DNA of 64,000 nucleotides, taken from Brachionus manjavacas (Eukaryota; Rotifera; Eurotatoria; Ploima; Brachionidae). This document shows, piece after piece, positions 56,273 through 64,000 of the stretch. The stretch lies in assembly GCA_019054805.1 (NCBI GenBank), contig JAHQIY010000034.1, forward strand, positions 186,001 through 250,000, given 5' to 3'. Each line of letters begins with the position of its first letter. Within the stretch, counting starts at the first letter, position 1. A model generated the notes under the pieces. It had not been told where the DNA came from. It searched no databases and worked only from the letters and a program-made list of their open reading frames with translations. Position numbers and translations under genes: made by a program.

Positions 56273-57234
56273 TTTATATTGAAAAAAAAAAATTTTTTTG
56301 TGAGTTTTTCAATTTAGTAAAAAGTTTAATATTTCAAAATTAAATATTGAAAAAATATAATTTTAAATTATGCTTTTGATATGTTTTTTCTTTCATACAG
56401 CTCATCAAACTAAAATTTGCATAAAATTTTTTATAATTTTTCTATAAATTATAAGTCAAAATATTGCATTCATCTTTTTTTATTTTAAGTTTTTATGACA
56501 AGTATTTTGTCTTGATACTACTGACACAACATATTTTTAAGATGACATAATCACTTATTAAGGAAAATTTATAATTTCATATTATTATTCATTGATTATT
56601 ATTTAAAAGTCACATTTAATAATAATTTTTTTATAAAAAGGAAAATACACTAAGCAAAAAAAAGATTTTTAACAACATAAAATTTGATTATTTATTTTAT
56701 TTTTTGGGCGCATCTCAGTTGATTAGTGGCCTCGAGAATCTATCACGGACCTTCATTATTTTAAATAAAAACAAGAATTTCCAAAATCTTTACACTGCAC
56801 ATTTGGCCGAACGCTCAAAAACAAATCTAAAAAAAATGTTCAAAAAAAATTGATAAATTGTTTATTATCAAAATCAGTTTGACAACCATTTTCTCTACTT
56901 AATTAACCAGATGGTACTCTTCTTGTCGCTTCTAGCCGTGATTTAATAGTTCATAGTATCTTGACTTGGATCTTCTTAATGATAAGGTTGTCAAAACTTA
57001 AAAGCTTCACATCAAATGACACTTCATCTGATGTTATTCCAAACTTTGCGTGAATAGTTTGATTCTATTGTTAAAGTGAACGCTACTTTTGAACGTTTTG
57101 TCAATCCAAATATTGCTTTTTTAACTCATTATAGAGTTCTTTGATCTTAGTCCCACCAACCGTTCATTGTTATTTATAAATTAGTTAAATATTAGTTTTA
57201 TTTTTCAAGTACTATTCTTTCAATGCTTCGATTA
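56273..57234. other. Upstream region of ARFGEF
   Basis: AT-rich intergenic DNA that should hold the ARFGEF promoter. No gene recognised. A 28-nt block starting ATATTGAAAAAATATAATTT at 56,344 recurs exactly at about 57,556, inside the LINE remnant. Somewhat GC-richer text at 56,705-57,150 has no open frame I recognise. Confidence 0.5.
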
Positions 57235-59030
57235 TTATTTATTTATTTGTTTTCTGTTCAGAATAAATTATAAAATAAAAAATCAAAATAAAGTAAAATG
57301 AAATAAAATAAAACGTTAAGAAAGTGAAAAAGACATTTATTGAAATAAAGTGTTACATGGGACACATGTTTACATAGTTGAGGCTTCAGGAAAAAAAGAA
57401 TAAAATAGTAAAGTAGTATTTGAGCAATGGAGTTGGGTATTCAATATATTTTTATTCGAAATCTCGCTTTGTATTCCTTCACTAATCTGACAACCAATGA
57501 AATAGGATGACTCAGTCCTGTCCCAACATATCTCTCACTCAACTCAAAAAGCCGAATATTGAAAAAATATAATTTTAAATTATCATACCGTATTTTCTCA
57601 CTTGATGTCCTATGGGCAATTAAATGAAACACCTTTTAATTTCCCTGAGAAATTATGTGCAAATTTTTGATTTTTTGCAAACATAATTACCCTGGGATAT
57701 TAAATGAAACTTAATAAGATATCTGAAACTGAAACAAGGTAAATTTATAATGCAATTTTAAAAAGAATTATTATCAAAAAATTTTTTCAACCATACTTAT
57801 GTATTATACAGTGTCGCAAATTAACTTGTCACATCATATCATCTGATATTATTTAATATCATTTTTTTAAACTTTCCTCATATCAGCTGATATAGACTAT
57901 TATTATTTGATATCAGATAATATCAGGTGAATTAAAAATTGAATTTCTATATGTAAAAATATGTAAATAATTTTTTTTCCTGATATTAGTGTTTTCTTTA
58001 GTTTTCAGGGGACATTAAGTGAGAAAATACGTTATTTTAGCTTAGGAATAGATCTGACTGCTGCATTTTGAACTGCTTGTAATTTTCTTATATTATTTTC
58101 TGAAAATGAATTCAAATAAGGAAAAGTATAGTCTAAAATTGATTCGACTAAAGATTTAAAATTTCCTAGTGTATTTTGAATAGGACCCCATTTTTTGTTT
58201 ATCAATGTCTTAATAATATTTAGCCTTTTATTGCAGCGTTCTTTAATTACGTTTACTAGTTTACTAGTTTACAAAATTTAATACCAAGAAACTTTTTTTT
58301 TCGCTCACTTTTCTATTTCCACAAATTTTTAGGAAAATATTATCACGATCTTTTTTGTACCAAGAAAAGACAATTTACCACGACTTTTCAACTGATATCT
58401 TCATTTTCCTCTTAATAAGCCATTTTTCTAGTTCGCTGGTGTATTTATTTATCTTAATTTCTAGGTTCCTCTGTTTGTTGTACATGAAGAATATGACTCT
58501 ATTATCTGCGAAAAGCATGGAGTATTCATTATTTTCTTAGTTTCTTTTGGGGATGTCATTAAAACATATACTAAATAAAAGAGGACTAATTACTGACCCA
58601 TGAGGGGCACCTGCGGTTATTTGGTATTCTTCGCTCAGGTGGTCATTCAGTTTTATCTTAAATGTCCTAGAGTCTAAATAGGATCTAACCCAGTTAGTCA
58701 AGTAGTGAGGAAGATTCATTTTAATCAATTTAAAAAGTAAACATTCATGCCGAACCCTATCAAAGGCTTTTGAAATCAGAAAACAGACAAGATCTTTTTT
58801 TTTTCTATTAGATGGCTCAAAATTTTTTTAAATTAAAAATAAAAGGTTATCTGATGTTTTCTGGTTTTTCCTAAATCCATATTGATCCTGGATAAAATTT
58901 AATTTTGTTCAAAAAATTGAATAATCTTGAATAGACTATCCGTTCCAGTAACTTTCCCAAACAACTCTTTATACTAATTGGTCTGTAATTTGAAGGATCT
59001 TCTGAAGTTGAGGCATTTTTTTTGAAACAT
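57235..59030 (-). pseudogene. Non-LTR retrotransposon RT, minus-strand copy
   Basis: Read on the minus strand: DPSNYRPISIKSCLGKLLER (~58,970), RT middle lost to stops, MNLPHYLTNWVRSYLDSRTF (58,660-58,720), ITAGAPHGSVISPLLFSICF (58,570-58,630), then a C-terminal RLFELSERYVGTGLSHPISL (57,450-57,555) and a 3' tail with AAATAAATAAATAAT near 57,235. Same family as the plus copy at 59,915. A MITE of 445 bp interrupts it. Multiple stops and frameshifts. Confidence 0.82.
57588..58032. mobile_element. MITE inside the minus-strand LINE
   Basis: Ends CGTATTTTCTCACTTGATGTCC (57,588) and, as reverse complement, CGTATTTTCTCACTTAATGTCC (58,032): about 24-bp inverted repeats with one or two mismatches. Interior non-coding, rich in ATATCA/TGATAT words. 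It separates LINE-like sequence on the two sides. Target duplication not resolved. Confidence 0.65.
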
Positions 59031-59914
59031 AGTAGTGTTCGAAGTTAATTTTTCAAGCTTTTTAAAGCCATAATTAATTCATTTACGGATCACTTTTTTA
59101 GCCAGAATCAAATTCCCTTCTTTCGGCGCCTACCACTTTTCTGGAGCGCCATTTTGTGGTTCTTCGTAATGCACAATTGTTCAAATGCCAACAATCTGCA
59201 ATTTTAAAATACGGATCAACGTAAAAAACTTGAAACAAAATCTCACCTTCCGGCGCCCACCTTAATATTTGATATGATTCTTTCGGGAAGGATACTTTAT
59301 TCTTTTCACACCGTTTTTGACTCCACTTACTTTGTTTATTTCTTCTGAAATTTTTTCAACTTTGAGGCCATTGATTTTAATAACATTGAAAAAGTATCGG
59401 AGCAATTCCTTGTTGAAATCTTCTAAGAGAAAGTGAATCACATTAATTACCAGTAATTTAAAATACTCGTAATCAACGTTATGTCTTAAAATATTTAACA
59501 CTGAATTTTTTTGTTCTAAACAACATGTCTTTAAACCTTATCCGTCATAGATCGGGTCCAAAATGACCCAAGCAAAAATTGTATGTTTTTTTATACGTTT
59601 TATGCCAAAATCGGGTCAAATTTGAAGCAAATTTTTCAAAATATTATTTTTTTTAGGACTGAATAAAAAAATATTGAAAATCCCTTAAAATTGATTTTTT
59701 TTGTGTTTTTCTTTAAAGTTTTTACTAAAATACCGAAAACAGAAACTATTGTTTTAAAAAGTTTATTGTCCAAAAAAAAATTATTGTTTGATCTTTCGGT
59801 TTTTTGAAGCTTAATTAAAATTGAAAATAATTGAGTCTTTTGCTTTATAAACAATGCTTATTGATAAAAAAAATTAATATAAAAACTTTAAATTTTTCAC
59901 AACTATTTATGTAT
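59031..59914. other. Region between two LINE copies
   Basis: Contains an imperfect direct repeat around TTTCGGCGCCTACCA (59,138) and TTCCGGCGCCCACCT (59,251), unusually GC-rich for this window, and one unassigned open frame (next entry). Otherwise AT-rich. Confidence 0.45.
59262..59501 (-). CDS. Unrecognised 79-codon open frame
   Basis: Begins MLNILRHNVDYEYFKLLVIN and ends KNGVKRIKYPSRKNHIKY. Composition (mixed charged and hydrophobic, not homopolymer driven) looks more protein-like than most chance frames here, but I recognise no family. It stops just inside the GGCGCC direct repeat, so it may be part of a small mobile element or a gene fragment. Confidence 0.25.
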   Translation of the reverse strand: MLNILRHNVDYEYFKLLVINVIHFLLEDFNKELLRYFFNVIKINGLKVEKISEEINKVSGVKNGVKRIKYPSRKNHIKY

Positions 59915-61370
59915 CTTTTTAGTTTAAGTCTAAGAGAAAGTAAAATATCGAATGCATGGAAATCTGCTAAAATTACTATGATACCTAAAAAGTCAATTTT
60001 AACACAAGATCCAGCTAACTACCGACCAATCAGTATGACAAGCCGTCTAGGAAAACTTTTAGAACGTATCCTCTACTCAAGATTATATAGTTATTTAGAA
60101 CAAAACTCATTACTAATTCAGGAGCAATCAGGTTTTAGAAAAAATCGACGAACCGCTGATAATCTCTTCTTCTTTATTCAAAAAATTGTAGAATCATTTG
60201 ATAGAAAGAAGAAAATTTGTTCCCTATTTTTTGATATCTCCAAAGCGTTCGATAGGGTTTAGGATGATGGTCTTATTTATAAACTGATAAAAAGGAATCT
60301 TCCCTCTTACCTAATACATTGGATTAATTCATTTTTAGACTAAAGATCATTTAACTTAAATGTAAATGGCCACATAAGTGATGAATACCATATTACTGCA
60401 GGTATTTCTCAAGGCTCGATAATTAATCCATTACTTTTTTAGTATTTTTATCAATGATATTCCTAAAAGAAATAAAACAAATAGTGAATACTCTCTTCTT
60501 TTTTCTGATGATTTGGTTACATTTTATATTTTTAAGAAAAAAGAAAATCTAGAAAATAAGATAAACAAATACTCTTCAAGTGGAAGATGAAAATATCTGT
60601 TAAAAAGTCTTGTTTCATTGTCTTCACTAAATATAATAAGGAAAATATTGACTTAAAATTAAAAATATATGTGAATAAAATTGAGAGTCAAAAGGAAATA
60701 AAGTTTTTAGGTATAAAATTTCATTCAAAATTAACCTTTACCCAAATGTTTGATGAAATAAAACAGCGTTGTAGTTCACGGTTGAACTTAACAAAAATAT
60801 TTCAAACAAAAAATGGGGTCTTAATTATTACACACTAGGAAACCTATATAAATCTTTAATCGGATCTATAATTGATCACTCTTTTCCGGGTCTAAATTCA
60901 TTTTCGGAGACAAACTTTAAAAAATTCAAGTCTTACAAAACTCAGCAGTTCGTTTTATACTTAAACTTAAATATAATACTCCTTCAAATATTTTTCATCA
61001 TGAGGCCTTTAATAAACTTAAATTCTTAACTGTCTGGAATCGACTTTTTGAATTGAGCGAAAGATATGTAGCGGGAGGGCTGCGTCATTCTGTTCCATTG
61101 GTTGTCAAGCTGGTTGATGAATATAAAGCGGGTTTTGAATCAAGGTATGTTGAATACCCAACTCCATTGTGTAATTGCTATCTTACTATTTCTTCTTTCT
61201 TTGCTGAACTGTTCAATACTTAAATACTTCTCACATGTCACCTCTTACAATTTTTCAATTTTTAATTGTCTTTTTATTTTATTTTGACTTATTTTAATTT
61301 TTTTTCTCTAATCTGAAGGAGCTTTAGCTCGTTACAGATAAAACAAACAAATATAAACAAATAAATAAAT
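59915..61370 (+). pseudogene. Non-LTR retrotransposon RT, plus-strand copy
   Basis: 5'-truncated. Open from 59,915 to a stop at 60,260: SNAWKSAKITMIPKKS, DPANYRPISMTSRLGKLLER, EQSGFRKNRRTADNLFFFI, then CSLFFDISKAFDRV with the first catalytic D. After that come stops with YHITAGISQGSIINPLLF (60,390), LFSDD (catalytic pair, ~60,505) and a C-terminal VWNRLFELSERYVAGG (61,035). 3' tail of GATAAAACAAACAAATATAA and AAATAAATAAATAAA near 61,340-61,372. CR1/Jockey-type. No endonuclease domain. Confidence 0.85.
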
Positions 61371-61428
61371 AAAAAACTTATCAATTACTTAATTTGGATT
61401 AAATAAAAATGAGTTACCAAGAATTTAA

Positions 61429-61769
61429 GGCAATGTGAATTTTGAAGCAAAAAACAAAAACAATAATTTTAAAATGAAATAACTTTTTTACTAAAAGTCT
61501 AAAAATAGTTCTGCAAAATGTATCAGATGGTACAAACTTTGTACCACCCAAATTTAGTCTCTGCAAAAACTCTGCAAGTTTGCAAAGCATTAAAAGTATT
61601 AGAAAATCATTAAAATTAAATTGCAGAGTTATTGCAGAGACTAAATTTGGGTGGTACAAAGTTTGTACCGGCTGAAACATTTTGCAGAACTATTTTTAGA
61701 CTTTTAGTAAAAAAGTTATTTCATTTTTAGATTATTGTTTTTGTTTTTTGCTTCAAAATTCACAATGCC
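61429..61769. repeat. Long hairpin: 149-bp inverted repeat, 43-nt loop
   Basis: Arms 61,429-61,577 and 61,621-61,769 are reverse complements with a few mismatches and no net length change (paired coordinates all sum to 123,198). Starts GGCAATGTGAATTTTGAAGC and ends with its complement. Non-coding. It fits a foldback or MITE-type element and abuts the piggyBac-like remnant. Confidence 0.85.
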
Positions 61770-62350
61770 GAATTTAATACCTTCAATTACGACGAAGAAG
61801 CGAGAGAAACTGAAGACGAGTATGATTATTTTCAACTTAATTTTGATGAATTTTAACAAATGAGCTCTTCAGAATCGTAATCAGAAGAAGAGTCTTTTGA
61901 TAGAACTGAACCTGTTCCGACTTCAACAAGTCTTCCTCGATCTGCTACTTTTACATTAGAAACTACTCAAAATGTTTAAATAACAAGCCATGTTTATTAC
62001 GGCAAAGGAAAATGTTATAGTTGGAAATCAGAACCTCAACATTTTCCGGAGCCAAGCACTCAGTCTTTCAAACATATTGTAAAAAGAGTGATGGAACAAA
62101 TTTAATTGATTCGTTTAGAAGAACCGGTGTTATTCTAGTCAAAAAGCCTAAAAATAATCCGACATAGAACTCGCTTAATACAAAAAATGAGGAAGATGTT
62201 TTTATTGTACAAAAATCGACAATAAAAGTTCCGAAACATGTTCTCATTGTGAAGGGTTTGTTTGCAAAAATCACTCACTAAAAATAAAAGCTGTTATTTG
62301 TCAAAACTGTAGGATATTTACTGCGAAACATAGATATAGAGTCGTAACAT
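61770..62350 (+). pseudogene. piggyBac-like transposase remnant, core deleted
   Basis: N-terminal-like acidic stretch YDEEARETEDEYDYF (61,789), then VYYGKGKCYSWKSEP (~62,000), then a C-terminal cysteine-rich piece RCFYCTKIDNKSSETCSHC followed by VCKNHS (62,190-62,275), the layout of the piggyBac C-terminal zinc finger. The catalytic aspartate core (several hundred residues) is absent. Stops throughout. A plausible but not certain family call, because only short parts are left. Confidence 0.55.
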
Positions 62351-62351
62351 A

Positions 62352-62640
62352 GGATGCCAGGACCATGTTCGAAACATCAAGATTCGCTCAAGCCACACTG
62401 GTCATGGATTAATAAGATTTAGAGGTACTAGGTATATGTGAAAGTCGCTGGACAGGATCAGGCCAAATAAACAACATTAGATGAAATTTCCTGGTTCTGA
62501 AAACACAAGACATCACGGCGTATCGGTAATGATTTCAGAGCAAGCAAAGGATGCCTTGATGGAAAAGGAGCCAAAAGTGAAAGACTGATTCGCAAATGTC
62601 TAAAAGGACCCCATTGTCGCGCATCCATCATACAATGTTA
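62352..62640 (+). pseudogene. LINE endonuclease (APE-type) fragment
   Basis: Frame WDARTMFETSRFAQATLVMD, then LEVLGICESRWTGSGQINN with the conserved catalytic-loop glutamate, then a shifted frame with VMISEQAKDALMEKEPKVKD. This matches the start of apurinic-type endonucleases of RTE/CR1-like LINEs (WNVRTM..., LGISETRWTGSG). About 95 codons remain, with stops and frameshifts. Belongs to a different LINE from the nearby RT copies or to a separated piece of one. Confidence 0.7.
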
Positions 62641-63561
62641 TTTTTATTTTTAAAGCAAAGGTGATTCAGATGGCATATTTCAGTTAATAAAAATTGTAAC
62701 AAACAGTTTTTATATTTATTAAATTATTAGATGATACAAAATAACTAATGAAAATTTGGTTAAATTTAGTCTATGGGAACATATTCTTATTAAATCACAA
62801 ACTTTTGAGCATTCTTTTTTGAACACCCATTAGATAAATGGTTAAAAAGCACCATCTCTTAAGTGACCATCTCTTTCGTTATAGTTATTTCAATGTTGAA
62901 AGTATGTCTCTTCACTTAATTTTTTACAAAAAAATTCTTAAAAATCATTTAATTGGATTTTTTCGAGCATGATCATGAATTTTTGATCTTGAACTTCAAC
63001 TTCATTTGAACTTCATTTGATAAATGGTTGTTAATTGAATAAGTTAAGTTGGACATAACGACACCTTAAAATAGAAAATCGTTTCCCATATTTTTTTTTG
63101 CTAATTTCAAACTCATCAAAAATCGGTTTTTGGATTCTTGTTCGTAATATAGAAAATTGCGTAATAACCGAGGTTCAAGTGTATTTAAGTTGAGACAATA
63201 TTTTAGGATTAGATTAAGTAATTCTTTACATCTAATCTTTAGAATGTTAAATCAATACAAAGAAGGTTTCTAGTCGAGATTTGTCCACAAACCCCTAACC
63301 CTTTTGTCTAATTGCTCCCTAATAATTCCTCTAGTTTTTCAGAATCGTTCAATAACCAAACAACAAGTGCATGACTTTTATCAATATAACTTTTTTAAAT
63401 CAATTTTAATTATTTTATTTTATTAAATTTTTAAAAATTTTTTTTATAATTAAAACAAATGTCATTACTTTTATATTAAATTTCGTATTGAGAGTTGTAT
63501 TTATTCTAAATTTTGAATGGTTCTCAAGTTAAAATGATAACAGAAATTTTTTAGAAATTAA
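62641..63561. other. Intergenic region downstream of DNAJC7
   Basis: AT-rich, no gene or repeat recognised on either strand. Confidence 0.55.
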
Positions 63562-63698
63562 TTTATTCAATTTTTCTATTAAAAAGGGCTTTAAAAACCC
63601 CTTGGCTTTTAATTTTAAAAAGATAATTTTTTAGATTAATCATGAAATTTTTCTCCGATAGTGATTTAAAAAAAAAGTTGATATTTTGACAAATTTTT

Positions 63699-64000
63699 CT
63701 AGCCAAATGAAAACTCAAATCCAGAAAAGCCATTTCTTGAACGATTACCATTAACATTTCCGAAAAAAGCCTTAAATAAGGCGTTTGGATCAATGTGGTC
63801 ACCATCGTGCATTGAATAATCTTCTAAATCTTGACCATTATCATATCTAGCCTTTTTATTCGGATCACTGAGAATTGTATAAGCCTCGCCTATTTCTTTG
63901 AATTTTAATTCTTCTTGTTTTTTTATTTCTTCGGTAGCATCTGGAAAACGATCCGGATGGTGCATCAGAGCTGACTTTCTATAAGCTTTTTTAATTTCAT
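63699..64000 (-). CDS. DNAJC7: DNAJC7-like co-chaperone, last exon (partial)
   Basis: J domain: [20 protein letters not shown] with the HPD motif that stimulates Hsp70 ATPase, then [20 protein letters not shown] and [10 protein letters not shown], closing with [12 protein letters not shown] and a Phe/Gly-rich end [10 protein letters not shown] before the stop. The C-terminal J domain, insertion of [14 protein letters not shown] and the NxLFKAFFG tail fit DNAJC7 (TPR2), in which TPR repeats precede the J domain. Those lie beyond the window edge. A minus-strand AATAAA at 63,562-63,567 is a likely poly(A) signal about 130 bp after the stop. Confidence 0.88.
   Translation of the reverse strand, partial: EIKKAYRKSALMHHPDRFPDATEEIKKQEELKFKEIGEAYTILSDPNKKARYDNGQDLEDYSMHDGDHIDPNALFKAFFGNVNGNRSRNGFSGFEFSFG

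Overview
The window looks like a chromosome piece from an AT-rich invertebrate animal. It has two intact nuclear genes with GT-AG introns, most of them only about 46-70 nt long, and their best recognisable relatives are animal proteins (WDR7/rabconnectin-3 beta and the Sec7 Arf exchange factor BIG1/2). Base composition and tiny introns would suit a small-genome animal such as a monogonont rotifer. That placement is a guess; the sequence does not prove the taxon.

Layout. (1) 1-23,530 is one satellite array. Its basic unit is a dimer of about 320-326 bp made of two related halves of about 143 and 183 bp. The array changes strand six times, and the same fold-point sequences recur. Local higher-order units of about 645 bp (two dimers) are re-duplicated. 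(2) 23,532-33,962 is a giant inverted repeat: two 4.7-kb arms, nearly identical, around a 1-kb spacer. Each arm carries a decayed Ty3/gypsy-type LTR element with gag, protease and integrase remains but no room for reverse transcriptase or RNase H. The left arm ends exactly where the satellite begins. (3) 33,963-36,823 is AT-rich intergenic DNA. (4) 36,824-43,147 (minus) is a complete 17-exon WDR7 gene that I could assemble in phase throughout (1,502 codons plus stop). (5) 43,918-45,240 is a decayed non-LTR retrotransposon. (6) 45,427-56,272 (minus) is a complete 12-exon ARFGEF1/2 (BIG) gene (1,804 codons plus stop). Its long introns hold a Tc1/mariner copy with terminal repeats and TA duplication, a tRNA-like SINE fragment and a MITE related to one in WDR7. 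(7) 57,235-62,640 is a graveyard of mobile DNA: two non-LTR RT copies facing opposite ways, a MITE inside one of them, a 149-bp-arm hairpin, a gutted piggyBac-like transposase and a LINE endonuclease fragment. (8) 63,699-64,000 (minus) is the last exon of a DNAJC7-like co-chaperone, cut by the window edge.

The host genes are housekeeping. WDR7 works with DMXL proteins on V-ATPase assembly and acidification. BIG1/2 activates Arf1 at the trans-Golgi. DNAJC7 is an Hsp70/Hsp90 co-chaperone. Nothing ties them into an operon-like unit. The most unusual part is the first 34 kb: a strand-switching satellite abutting a young, almost perfect palindrome made from an old retroelement. An assembly fold-back artefact is the main alternative and must be excluded. 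No tRNA, rRNA, CRISPR or bacterial feature was found.
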